A stretch of DNA of 64,000 nucleotides from Lumbricus rubellus (Eukaryota > Annelida > Clitellata > Crassiclitellata > Lumbricidae): assembly GCA_945859605.1 (NCBI GenBank), contig OX243815.1, positions 42,233,459-42,297,458 of the forward strand, read 5' to 3'. Each line of letters starts with the position of its first letter. Position 1 is the stretch's first letter. A program made the translations under genes and the position numbers. Positions 11,774-22,915 of the stretch are shown here, one piece after another. Under the pieces are notes generated by a model. The model ran no database searches and was not told the DNA's origin. It worked only from the letters and a program-made list of their open reading frames with translations.

Positions 11774-11965
11774 TTGCCAGTTCATGCAATTACAGCGGGC
11801 ATGTTCGTCGCCTTGCAGCCGAAGGGTTGCAGGTTCGAATCCACCTCAAGTCGCCGCGTATATATAGGGACCTTGGGCATGTCCTTCACTCGCAATTGCT
11901 CAGCGCTTCGGCGTGAAACTCCGATGCAGTGTCCGCTCTGCAGTGGGGGGGGGGCGTCTGAGTAG
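11774..11965 (+). mobile_element. tRNA-derived SINE copy
   Basis: It has a perfect pol III B-box GGTTCGAATCC (11832-11842), preceded by a tRNA-like GGGTTGCA stem. The body contains TCCTTCACTCGCAATTGCTC and GCGCTTCGGCGTGAAACTCC. The same body and B-box occur inverted at 20873-21060, establishing a repeat family. Confidence 0.8.
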
Positions 11966-12203
11966 AGAACTTGAGGCTAAATAGGTTAGAGACTGCAGAG
12001 GTATATATAGACTCTATAATTATTATATAATGGGGACGCTGCTGAAATCCTACCCTAATTAAAGAAACGCATCTTCACTCAACACAGTGAAATTACAGTG
12101 GATTAATAATCTTCAATAATCTCTTAATAAGAAAACAAGAAAGTCTTTAAGTGCATATTAGACAATCCATCCAAGTGTCTATCATCTCAGCACTAAATCT
12201 TCG

Positions 12204-12261
12204 TCTGGTGTATAATTACGGTAGATAGTTTATAATATAAACTATCTACCGTAATACACCA
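12204..12261. repeat. Long near-perfect hairpin
   Basis: The arms CTGGTGTA...TTACGGTAGATAGTTTA and TAAACTATCTACCGTAATACACCAG pair over about 25 bp with one 3-nt bulge and a tiny central loop. A second hairpin follows immediately at 12281-12328 (AGACTACATATGTAACTAT with ATAGTTACATAGGTAGTCT). It could be a MITE remnant or cruciform-forming DNA. Confidence 0.75.
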
Positions 12262-12717
12262 GTACACAATAGTAATACACCAATAGACTACATATGTAAC
12301 TATAATAGTTACATAGGTAGTCTATTATAGTAGATAGTTTCTTTGTTGTCCGGTAATAACCGCCATGAATACAAAGCATCTGTGTAAAAATGAGGAAGAC
12401 CGGTGAAGCTATTGACCGGACAGGAAGCATTGTCTGCTAAATGATGGAGACAAAGTACAACGTAACAGCGGGCGATGGCACCACATGCCATCAATCGGTG
12501 CTTCGCTAGAAAAAGTCTGCAACACGATGCCTCTCTCTCTCAACGGTGGCACCCCCACCAGCACCACGACTAGCACCACCACCATCACGACCGCCATCAA
12601 ACGGTTACAGGCACGAATCTCATTACTGATGCTGTTCTATAATCTTGCACGTTGATGACGTTCGATCGCGTAAATAATATCAGTCACCTCTCTGCTGCTT
12701 GTCTGTATGATATTTGA

Positions 12718-13010
12718 TCCTCCGCTTCCCTTTGATCCTTTTCTCTTATCCTCCTTTTGATCCGCCACTCTTTTTGATTCTCCTCATAATTCCACTTTGA
12801 TCCTCTCGTTTTTATCCTCCTCATATTGTGATCCTACTATTCCTTCTTTTGATATATCTCCTCCTCTTGATCCTCTTCTTCATTTTGATCTCTCTCCACT
12901 CTTTGATATTCCCTTTGATTCTCCCTATTCCGATCCTCCTGTCCTCATTGTTTCATCCTCCTTATCCATCTGTTGATCATCCTCTCTTTTTTTATCTTCA
13001 TCCTCATTTC
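12718..13010. repeat. Pyrimidine-rich GATCCTCCT tandem repeat
   Basis: Degenerate TTTGATCCTCCTC-like units of 12-20 nt. It continues as general pyrimidine richness to about 13200. Not coding. Confidence 0.75.
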
Positions 13011-13419
13011 AACACATATCGTTTGACCCTCCTCTTAAACCTAATCCTTCTCCATTTCGCTAATGTCCGCACCTTCCAATCACTTATCCATAACTTTACC
13101 ATTTTTCTTCCATCCTCTTCCATCTACATCTCATCATATTTCCTCGTCATCTACCGTTAACCCTTTCTCTCCTCTTCCACATATTTTCCTATTTTTACAA
13201 GCTTTTAAATTAAGTCTCTTAATTCCTGTTTCTGTTCGTTTTGCTCGATTCTTTACATCATTTCGTAACCAACTTCAGACTTGCTTTCAAAATTACTTTT
13301 TGATCATAGTCTGCCTCGATTCCTATGTGGACTTATCTTGCTTGATCTGATTATCGATTGATTCTGGAGCGACATCGGCTGTTGCCTTACGCTTTGTACA
13401 TCGACGAAATAGAAGTTAT

Positions 13420-13805
13420 AATTGGATTTACTAATTACGTTACTAAATAAATATTATTACTAATTAAATTACTATTTAATAACCTGAAAATACTTATTTT
13501 ATTTATAAATTACAAATATTAGCTGCAGATAATAATTAAAACTGATAATTACAATTACAATGCTTAATAACATTTAATATGTACAATTATTAATCTTAGT
13601 TACTAATTGCAAATGCCAATTACAATTAAGGGCCTACCAAATGAAATAACTAAACGTAATTAGGCTACTACTTGCAATTATTAATTACAACTACTTATTA
13701 CAAATACTAAGCGCAATTACTAATTAAAATGATTAATGCACACTATTAGTCTCTATTTATTAATTACAGTTACTAATTAGCCTACTAATACCAATTACAA
13801 TGGCC
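13420..13805. repeat. AT-rich degenerate repeat (AATTACTAATTACAA)
   Basis: Words TTACTAATTA, AATTACAAT and TAATTAC recur about every 20-30 nt. No reading frame survives. Confidence 0.7.
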
Positions 13806-14454
13806 TCTTCTTTATTTTCCTTCAACTGTTCCTCTTTCTGTCTTTCTTCATTGATCGTTCCCTTCCATATTAGATTAATTGGCACGGCGCTTTCTTTACT
13901 TAGCCGCTTCCTGCTCCACATTTCCTTTTTATACTCCTACGTTTCCTCTCCCACATAGCATCCTCCTCCTCCTCCTTCCTCCTTATCCCACTCTGTTCCA
14001 TTTGTCTTCAGCGGGTGCTTATCCCCGCTTCCATGTGTATTTATCGGAAAGTTCCCGGCGTGCTGTTGAGTGTTTTTCCTTACAACGTCAATGTTGGTCA
14101 GGTTGGCAAACGGAACGCTTACAAGGTCGGTTCCTATGCCGGAAAGTTCCATCGAAAGACAGGTATCGTCTTTCAAAGCCACTGTCGTCGGAAGCATTCC
14201 CGTCATGCATCTTGCTTCCTGCTGTCATGCGCATGACCAGAGACCAACGATCGTCCGGGAGACGCAAACGAACGACGTCAGAGATGATATTGAACCGAAG
14301 ACAACGAAATCTCGTGCGTGGCATTTACTCAGCGTCTTCTTCTTGGGCGATGGCGACGACAATGATTTCACGCTGTCCGCTAATGTTTTATCTTCAGTTA
14401 TTTTCCAGTTTGCTCACACACGTTCGTGTGATGTTATGTAATTAGAAGGTGATC

Positions 14455-14614
14455 TGCTCTCACCAATCACTCTCTGTCTCTCTCTGTCACTCTCTCTGTC
14501 TCTCTGTGTCTATCTCTCTCTGTGTCTGTGTCTGTCTTTGTCTCTGTCTTTGTCTCTCTCTTTTTCTCTCTCTATCTCCATGTATTTCCATATTGTCTGT
14601 CTGCATGATTGTTC

Positions 14615-14663
<49 letters not shown>

Positions 14664-14772
14664 CCTATATCTGTCATTCTCTGTCTCTCTGTCTATCTCT
14701 GTGTCTCTCTTTGTGTCTGTCTGTCTCTGTCTGTCTGTTTCTCTTTGTGTCTATGTTTCTCTCGCTCTCATT
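14455..14772. repeat. CT/CTGT microsatellite
   Basis: CTCTGT and pure (CT)n tracts; the pure (CT)n core is about 14617-14660. Frames through it translate to Ser/Leu/Cys repeats and are not genes. Confidence 0.95.
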
Positions 14773-14819
14773 CTAAAGTAACGAGAAACAAAAATGAAAA
14801 GTATCTTCCTAATACAGTA

Positions 14820-14985
14820 ATACGATGCGGTGTAATGCGACGTAATGTAATTCAATAAGATGTCAATGTCATCTAATGTGTCGCAATGTCATCCAGTACG
14901 ATGCAATATCATGCAAAGAGATGCAAATGATTGCAATGCGATGAAATGTGATATGTGGGGATCCGATGTGATTTGATGCACAGCA
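14820..14985. repeat. Degenerate GATGCAATGT repeat
   Basis: Units such as GATGCGGTGTAAT, GATGCAATATCAT and GATGCAAATGATT recur about every 10-15 nt. Confidence 0.55.
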
Positions 14986-14996
14986 TGCGACTTAAT

Positions 14997-15061
14997 AAGG
15001 TGTTGTATTACATAAGAACCTAATGATGTTCATAATATGTTCATATGTAATGCAACACCTT
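14997..15061. repeat. 23-bp-arm hairpin (pre-miRNA-sized)
   Basis: Arm 14997-15019 pairs with 15039-15061 with two mismatches, leaving a 19-nt loop. The size matches a pre-miRNA or the core of a small MITE. No known miRNA seed is claimed. Confidence 0.65.
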
Positions 15062-15104
15062 GTATTATACATGTATGTATTCAAAGTATTACATGCGATC
15101 ATGT

Positions 15105-15190
15105 AATAATAATAATAATAATAATTACGACGATTTATATGGCGCAGTAACACAGCCATGCCGTTACAAGGGCGCCTTACAGAAAACCAG
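15105..15190 (-). repeat. LINE 3' UTR with (ATT)n tail
   Basis: Downstream of the minus-strand RT stop comes about 65 bp of 3' UTR, ending in a (TAA)n/(ATT)n tract at 15105-15126. L2/CR1-type elements often end in such a microsatellite tail. Confidence 0.7.
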
Positions 15191-16060
15191 CTACACCGGA
15201 TAAGCCCTAGCGAACAAGTGTGATTTTAGCCTGGCTTTAAAAGAGTCCACTGAGCCTGCTGATCGGATAGCGAGAGGAAGACTGTTCCAGCAACGAGGAC
15301 CAGCGACCGAGAAGGCACGATCGCCGAAGCACGTTCTCATTCTCCGCACACGCAAGTCAGACCTCTCGGATGATCTGAGCCGAAGCCCAGCCGCGGAGGA
15401 ATGAGTCTCTATGCAGCAATCGCGCAGGTACTCGGGCGCAGCTCCGTGAAGCGATTTGAACACGAGCAAACAGAGCTTGAATTCGATGCGAGATGGAACA
15501 GGCAGCCAGTGGAGGACATCACGGAGGAGCGGCGTGACGTGGTCGTATTTTCTCCTGTTGCAGACTAGCCTCGCCGCGGCATTAAGCACTGACTGGAGTC
15601 CGTCCAAGAGGCACGCAGGCGCGCCGGCAAGCAAGCTGTTGCAGCGATCCACCTTGGAAGTGACGAAGGCGGCGACGGCCGCCCTCGCGGCCTCGAAGGG
15701 CAAGGACTTGATGCAGCTCCTGATGAGACGGAGCTGCCGGAAGCAACAACCTACTGTCCAGGCGATATGGCGCCTCATGGACAGATCTGACTCCAGCAGG
15801 ACTCCGAGATCGCGCACGGAAGTCGAAGGCAGTATCAGGGCCCCACAGACACTCAGCGCGCCGGTGTCGAGATGGAGACACCGTCTTCTGGTCGCACACC
15901 ACAGGAAGTCGGTCTTCTCGGGGTTAAGCCGCAGTCGATTCGACCGCATCCAGTCGGCAATCCGCTCAATGCCAAGCTCCATTCTTCCCCTCTGCTGCTC
16001 GACAGTTGATGGATGTCCCCACGTGTAGAGCTGGGAGTCGTCGGCATAGGCATAATACGT
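15191..16060 (-). CDS. LINE reverse transcriptase, 5'-truncated at the YADD motif
   Basis: The minus-strand frame begins inside a (CATA)n tract and becomes protein-like at YAYADDSQLYTWG (catalytic YADD about 16036-16047). It continues through SNRLRLNPEKTDFLWCATRR, VRDLGVLLESDL, DRCNSLLAGAP, LHWLPVPSRIEFK and WNSLPLAIRSAGSVDSFK, and stops at 15191-15193. It is homologous to the RT at 1-1666 (same LNPxKTxF and RDVLHWLPV signatures), so both belong to related CR1/L2-like LINEs. Fingers and most of the palm are missing, so this copy is dead. The Met codons upstream are translated microsatellite, not a start. Confidence 0.88.
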   Translation of the reverse strand, partial: TYYAYADDSQLYTWGHPSTVEQQRGRMELGIERIADWMRSNRLRLNPEKTDFLWCATRRRCLHLDTGALSVCGALILPSTSVRDLGVLLESDLSMRRHIAWTVGCCFRQLRLIRSCIKSLPFEAARAAVAAFVTSKVDRCNSLLAGAPACLLDGLQSVLNAAARLVCNRRKYDHVTPLLRDVLHWLPVPSRIEFKLCLLVFKSLHGAAPEYLRDCCIETHSSAAGLRLRSSERSDLRVRRMRTCFGDRAFSVAGPRCWNSLPLAIRSAGSVDSFKARLKSHLFARAYPV

Positions 16061-16079
16061 ATCATGCATACGTACATAG

Positions 16080-16346
16080 ATATATACAATTATACATGCA
16101 TAGTTGCATACATGCATACATACATACGTGCATACATGCATACATACATACATACATACATTCATACATACATACATACATACATACATACATACATACA
16201 TACATACATACATACATACATACATACATACATACATACATACATACATACATACATACATACATACATACATACATACATACATACATACATACATACA
16301 TACATACATACATACATACATACATACATACATACATACATACATG
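16080..16346. repeat. (CATA)n microsatellite
   Basis: Nearly pure CATA from about 16139 to 16345, with CATG variants at the left edge. All frames encode Tyr/Ile/His or Tyr/Val/Cys/Met repeats. Confidence 0.97.
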
Positions 16347-16794
16347 TGTAGTACATGCCTACATAAGTACCGGTATGTAAATAAATTCGTACAGTATAAT
16401 TACCATGATATAAATGACCATTTAACATAATAATTATAGATGAACCGTTCAGTTACAAAACAACGCTATACGACAATATTATTACTATTTTCTCCCGCAA
16501 GTATAATTATCTGTGTTACTATCATTTTATATTTCAACTTTTTATACTCAGTATTTCGTTTAACTTTCTTTCGCTTTCGCTTTGGCTCTTTTAACGTCTC
16601 TGTCTCCATTTTGGCCATGTATTAATTATTTTGACAATAATTTATGAATCCTCGAAACCTCATTCACTAATCTACTTTCGATTCTATTATACTAAGAATT
16701 TATCACTTTTCTGTAGACGTTTTTATTCCATTGGCATTTTGTATGAATTCCAAGATTAATTCGATCTCTAAATCACCAATTTATTGAACCATAC

Positions 16795-16850
16795 TATTAT
16801 CTGTGTGCGTGTGTGTTCCTGTCTGTCTGTCTGCCTGTCTGTCTGGCTGA

Positions 16851-16887
<37 letters not shown>

Positions 16888-16900
16888 CATTTGTCTGCCT
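16795..16900. repeat. (CTGT)n microsatellite
   Basis: CTGT/CTGC units starting at about 16818. Not coding. Confidence 0.93.
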
Positions 16901-17274
16901 GTCTCTGCAAATTTATCTGCATGTGTGGCAGTCACAAACTTCTGCCGTAACAGATATCAGTGCATTCCAGCGATATTGATGGAAGTCAGAGACCTTTCAT
17001 TAGTCTCCCGTTCTCAAAAGAAGACGAAGAAGACAAGAATGATTTGTTACGACCATCCTTCATTCAATGCACAGTCACACAGTCACACAGTCAGGCATTC
17101 GACATCGTCGACCGCAAACGTCTTCTTCCGTCCATGCGACTGGAAAATTGCGTGTATAGAGTTGGGCAAATATTAGGCAGAAAAAACTTCTTTCCGATCC
17201 TATAAGGATCACAATTCAACTAGTAGCACAGACTGTGGGTGGCATCGGACAAGACAAACGATATCCGACATTGT

Positions 17275-17785
17275 CTGTGTGCTTTTCTCGGTGTGTGTTT
17301 GTCTGTGTGTTTTTCTGCCTGTGTGTTTTTCTGTTTGTCTGTCTGCCTGTTTCTCTGTCTGCCTGTTTCTCTGTCTAAGTCTCTCTCTCTCAGTCTGGTT
17401 GTGATCGCATATCTTGCATGAGGATCTTGTGACTGTCTTGTCTTTCTATACATGTGGTTCTCAGTCTCTTTGGCTGTGCCCTTGTCACTGTGTCTCTATC
17501 TCTGTATGTCTGTCTTTCTGCCTTGTCGATCTGAATCTCTGTTTCTGTATCTCCGTATGTCTGCATATCTCTCTCTTTCTGTCTCTGTCTGTTTGTCTTT
17601 CATTTCCGTGCCTCTGTCTCTGTCTCTGTCTGCCTGCCATCTGTCTGCATGTCTCTCTTTTTCTCTATTTCTGCGTCTCAATCTGTCTGCGTATCTGTCT
17701 CTGTCTCTCTCTGTCCGTCTCTGCACCTCTGTATATCTGTATGTCTGCCTGGCTGGCTGTTATTAAATTTTGTCTATCTGTGTCT
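17275..17785. repeat. Degenerate CTGT/CTCTGT microsatellite
   Basis: Half a kilobase of TGTCTGTCTG- and TCTCTGTCTC-type units interrupted by unique spacers. The long Cys/Leu/Ser frames here are repeat artefacts. Confidence 0.9.
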
Positions 17786-17999
17786 GTTTGACTGATCATT
17801 CGTCAGTGTATATCCCTGCATGTAGTTACCGTCACCTGTTACCATGGACAGCGGCTGCTGTAGTCTTCTCCGTCGTTGAATTCATGATTCTTTTGAAAGG
17901 AGGAATCATCAACGAGTCGTCATCAAATGAGATGACGTCATTCAGTTCCAAAGAATGTTTGCGAACTTGTCACCTGAAGGAAGACTTAATATTATAGTT

Positions 18000-20210
18000 G
18001 GCCGAGTATTATAAATGATAGCAGATGGTCCCATCTGTAAGAATGAGCTTATTAATATTTTCAAAACATGGAATCCGTGGAGCGTGAAATTTTCAAAAGA
18101 TATAAGTTACTTGTTTTTATAAGTTACTTGTTTTACATTTGAAGACATGACCAATATCAGTATGTTACCGCCAACGTTTGACGCAGTGGATGATATCTTT
18201 CAATACCTTGATAGAATAATGATATCATTCAGAATAACTCTTAACTAATGACTTAACTACGGGCTTAACTAAGGGCTAGGCGAAATCACTGAGCAAAAAC
18301 ACATAACTAGCCTATAATATAATGTCAGGAATCGATTTGATTTGCTTAATAATTGATTTACTTAACTGATTTACTTAATTCGTTTAATTAATTGATTTTC
18401 GTAACTGATTCGCTTAATTGATTCACTTGAATAATTTACTGAATTAATCTACCTATTTGATTTGCTTAATTGATTGCTATTTTGTCTAAATCGAGACCTA
18501 GTCTGGTTCACTTCGACTCGGACTTGGGTACACTTTTTATCAGAGGCATCCGGACGATATAAAGATGCCAGAATTGATTGGTCTGCCAAGAAACTGAGGA
18601 TTGCTGACGAGGAAAAGGCGTTTGTTAATCCAATTTCTCCGGTTTCTTCGTCACTTTATTTAAAATTGATGCGGTCGAAATTAATAATAACGATTGTTTT
18701 ATTGTTTCCGATACAAGAATAGATTTCTTTACGATTGAGTTAAGAACGTTTCTTGCAATAATGAACTCTTAGATTCTGAGATGTCGCGTTCCATTATGAT
18801 GCGTGTGCTGATTGAATTCAGTGGAAGTTGTTATCTTAAGGGCCGCAATAATTTCAACAACTCGCACTCAGCTTAAGTTTGTTTGTATACATGTGCATTG
18901 TGCACTTGTTATGGCGCCCCTTCAAGCTCTCTCTATTCAGAGGCGCTTCCAAACTGGACCCCTTTATCCATTAGATACTCCGCTATGTATATTAATTATA
19001 TTTCATTTTATTGTACCATGTCTGTAAACCAAAATGCGGTTATCAATATTATTGGTGAATTAAATAATATTCTTATCTTATTTTACTTACACTCAGCATG
19101 GATTTAACACGGGCAGATATTCGCTGAAGCTGTTTTGCTCAAAACTGACCAGCCTTAGTTTAGTCAAGGAATATCATGCAATTCACTGAATATAGACACT
19201 TTCATTCATTGAACTACTTTAGTTCAGTAAAGAACTTTACTTAAGTGAAGGCATACTTCCATTCACCGAAGATCCGTCCATTCAGTGGATTTTCTTTTAT
19301 TTAATGAAGAGCTATTTCCATTCGTTAAAGGAACTTATACCATCAACAAGATAACTTGCACACGTAACTCGGCACTTCCAGACATTTGTCTGAACTGCTT
19401 CCGTCCAGTGCACAAATGAACTAGCGATAAATCGCTCTTTAAGTCTGTATTAATCAGAGAAGGAATCGGAGTTTCCTGCGACAATCCCTCACGACGTATC
19501 CCACCGGTTTCCACCGCCTCCAGATCGGACAATAATTAATTTATCAGAAGTCTCTATATGGGAACTCCGCCAAAGCCCGGTTGAAAAGGGGGAGGGTTCT
19601 GCGGTGGGTTTGCAGCCCATGCACCCAGTTAAAAAAACAACTTGCAACAGAAACGATACAGGTATCGCCCAATGTGCACTCAGCACGCGGACGGACTAAG
19701 GTTAAGGTCTAAGGTCTCTATGTAGGCTAGAAGCCGCTAGATGTGCGTCGTTTTCCTTGTATTTAATTTCCATCTCAATTTGTCTTGTTCTATCTTCTAT
19801 TTCAGTCACAATATTTCTGTGGCCAAATCTGATTTTCACACTAACGCCTGGAAGAGATAGACATATAATACATCTAATTGTGGCGTTGGTGATATAATTT
19901 TCAGATGATAAAGTACAATAATTATTACAAGACACTTAAATAACGCTATAAGAGGATTGGATGAACTGGTCCACTCTGTGGAATTCTCGGCCACAGGATC
20001 CGCCGTGTACATGTATATATGCTACCCCTCTCGTTTCCAATCTAACATAGCCTACATGTAACATAAAGGATAATTTGTGCATGGCAACTTCAAGATCTTT
20101 CTATAGACCAAGCAGAGAACCATTACAATAATTGAGCACTGGTGGAGCGAGGAAGGTAGCAGAATGATTATTTCACTTCTATTCTTTCAAGGGTGCCCTT
20201 GACAGATTAG
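18000..20210. other. Non-coding stretch with short degenerate repeats
   Basis: It contains a TTAATTGATTTACTTAAC-type array (18330-18475), the dispersed GCGC module (18905-18950) and a CCATTCANTGAA-type degenerate array (19190-19330). No supported gene. Confidence 0.5.
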
Positions 20211-20221
20211 AGAGCCAGCAA

Positions 20222-20442
20222 CAGGGGCGCAACCAGAAAATTTTCCTGGGGGGTGCTCAGAATTATTATTGTAAGCGCCGATGGTGCGAAGTAGCGAGTG
20301 CCAAAGGAACTTGCTTGATTGTGTAATCTTAAAGACCGAATGACCCCTCCCCCCCCCCCCCCACGCACCAAAAAACTCATCGGATTTGGAAAAATTGCGT
20401 GTGTCACCTTTTTAGCCTGGGGGTGCTCAAGTTGCGCCACTG
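20222..20442. mobile_element. hAT-like MITE with 8-bp target duplication
   Basis: The ends CAGGGGCGCAAC and GTTGCGCCACTG are imperfect inverted repeats (11 of 12). They are flanked by identical 8-bp copies GCCAGCAA at 20214-20221 and 20443-20450. At 221 bp with no coding capacity it is a non-autonomous element; an 8-bp duplication and CAG..CTG ends are hAT hallmarks. Confidence 0.85.
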
Positions 20443-20872
20443 GCCAGCAATAGATACTAGGCCTACTACTACTACTATACCAAAAACAATAATAGCAACA
20501 CTATAGAAATAATATCGCACACAAGTGCAATAATTAACCTCATTCATTATAATAACAGTAGGTCCAATGATAGTAGCAATAATAGCATCAATAACTGCTT
20601 TAATACATTATGCATACAGGCTACGTCCATTCAATATCATTTAGCTCACAATTATGCCGTAGAAACCGGCACGTGTTTCGGATTTAATGAGGCAATCTCG
20701 TGTAAGATAATAACCTCCTACGTTCCGCACATCTCACAAAATAATCGTACCATAGATCTATTGATTTCAGATGACATCTCCGAGATTTCAACATAATAGA
20801 CGAGGTGAAGACCTGACATACTAAATGGCTATTCATGTATGTATAATTGTATATGCACGAGCACACGTTATA

Positions 20873-21060
20873 GTGTTTCTTCAGGATACTACCCAGAGGC
20901 GCTTCCTAATACAGCGCGGGCACTGATTAGGAGTTTCACGCCGAAGCGCACGAGCAATTGCGAGTGAAGGACTTTCTCAGAGTCCTTATAGGCGGCGGCT
21001 TAAGGTAGATTCGAACCAGCAACCTTCCGGCTCCAACGCACCGAACATACCCATACACTT
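20873..21060 (-). mobile_element. tRNA-derived SINE copy, inverted relative to the 11.8-kb copy
   Basis: On the minus strand GGTTCGAATCT (B-box with one change, 21007-21017) is followed by TCCTTCACTCGCAATTGCTC and CGCTTCGGCGTGAAACTCC as in 11774-11965. Its 3' end is the GCGCCTC..TATA module that also occurs alone elsewhere in the window. Confidence 0.78.
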
Positions 21061-21214
21061 CAACCTACATCTTGACAATTACCATTGCGATGAATAAAAT
21101 ATGTATACCTTCAGGTTTATATATTATATAATTATCATGTATAATATTGTTATATATGTAGATATTATATATATATACATTACCCACAAATAAATACACA
21201 ATATATAGGCTATA

Positions 21215-21541
21215 CACTGTGTCCCAATTATAATTATCTACAAATTGGTAATTTATAAACGGCCCTCACTAAAAAATTACGTCCCAATGACGTCGTTAAT
21301 TTACATATCGAAACCAAATGTTAAAGAAAAGGTTGTGTTCGGTATACTTAACATTTGAATTCTCTGATGCAAATGACGTAATAATTTGTGACGTCAATAT
21401 TCATGCTATAAACTTCATATTTGAATCATTGTAAGATAATTATCTCAAGATGAAAACACTTTTGAAATTTTGAAAATCGATTAAGATTTGCCTGTTTTAT
21501 TCACATTATAAAAAGGGTGCCGGATTTATTGGGACACAGTG
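21215..21541. mobile_element. mariner-like MITE with TA target duplication
   Basis: The terminal inverted repeats CACTGTGTCCCAAT and ATTGGGACACAGTG (14 bp, perfect) are flanked by TA at 21213-21214 and 21542-21543. The 327-bp AT-rich interior has no reading frame. Confidence 0.85.
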
Positions 21542-21543
21542 TA

Positions 21544-22380
21544 TATATATATATATATATATAGGCCTACATATATAAATACAAAGAAATTGAAAGAATG
21601 TATAATCTGCAAATATTATCATTAATTTATTATGTATAGAAACATGAGCAGCATAGATCGCCTTGTTTAGATATAAAAATTATTATGTGTATGTGCTTGC
21701 ATGTGTGCTTGATGCGACATAGCCTATACTGTATTAGGCCTATGTATTTCGGAGAATTTACGAGGCGCCAGTGAAGGGCACTGGCACGTTTCTATTAAGT
21801 GATAACGTCTATTGGTCTGTATTGATATATTTTATAAGTTAGCCTGCATTTGTCTGTGCATGTATGGTTGTGAGTGTTTGTCAGTGTATGTGTCGTTATT
21901 TGCCCTGCCTGACTTCCTGTCTTTTTGTCTGTCGGTCTGTCTCTTTCACTATTCTGCCTGCATGTCGATGTATGCAGATTTCTTTTGGCTGTATTTGAGT
22001 TGCTCCTTAAACGCATTTTTCTCTTTTTTGGTTTCTCAAGTTGCCTGCTGTTTGGCTTACCTATCCGTCTGTCTGTCTGTCTGTCTGTCTTTGTGTATGT
22101 AGCCTATCTCTCCTTATGCACGTGGACTCGTCAGTACTACTATACGGCTGCCTGTAGCCTGTCTCTTACCTCCGTCTTACTATCTACATGCATATGCAGC
22201 ATATGTACCCGTTTCAAAGTACCATTACGTAGCTCTATGCAATAGACAGCGTTCCCGTTTATAATATTATGTCCTTTTGTCTATCTGTCCGAATGGTGCC
22301 TATCCGCTTGTCTGCCTGTGTGTCTGTCTGTCTGTCTGTCTGTCTGCCTGTCTGTCTGCCTATCAGTCTGACAAGTCTGT
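21544..22380. repeat. TA-rich and CTGT-rich low-complexity region
   Basis: (TA)n at 21544-21562, then scattered CTGTCTG tracts (22066-22090, 22310-22370). No supported gene. Confidence 0.7.
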
Positions 22381-22726
22381 GTGTAAAAAGTAAAAAACTA
22401 ATCTAGACATTTGCTGAATAAAAAGGCCGTTACCACGCAAGCGCTGGTATTTATTCAATTCATTCCGGAACAATCATTCGTCCGTATCCAAACACTGCAG
22501 TTTTGTCAAACAATAAGATGAGATTTCTCATTTCGTTTATACGTTTATTTGAAAAATATAATACGTGTTCGAGTGCACTTTTCAGTGTCCAATAGAAGTA
22601 CCACACGGCATAGGCCTATACATGTAGATCTCTAAAAATGATGACAGAGATTCATGCAATACATTATGCAATACAAATATAATGTATGTTTGATATTAAT
22701 CTATAGATATAATACCTTTCTAAAGT

Positions 22727-22915
22727 TCAAGAGCGCATACACATTATACGACCACTCGATAGGACATCGTTAACTCTGCCACTGGTTGCACTCTGCCAAT
22801 GCCAGTCCAAAGCCTGGATAAAGGAGGCCAAAAAAGTTTTGAGTTTAGTAAGGAAGGATCCTGGTAAAGTACCAGAGTGTAGGCGTAGCTCAAAAGGAAG
22901 ACCATACCAGACCAC
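22727..22915 (-). pseudogene. LINE RT C-terminal remnant
   Basis: The minus strand reads VVWYGLPFELRLHSGTLPG, then SFIQALDWHWQSA. This resembles the WNSLP..LR C-terminus of LINE RTs. The DWHWQSA end recurs as a diverged copy at 33580-33625. Only the 3' end is left. Confidence 0.5.

Noticed and set aside
16960..17205. Frame with an FDIVDRKRLL segment resembling an RT palm
   Set aside because: Only a short match, no YADD, no other RT motif nearby.
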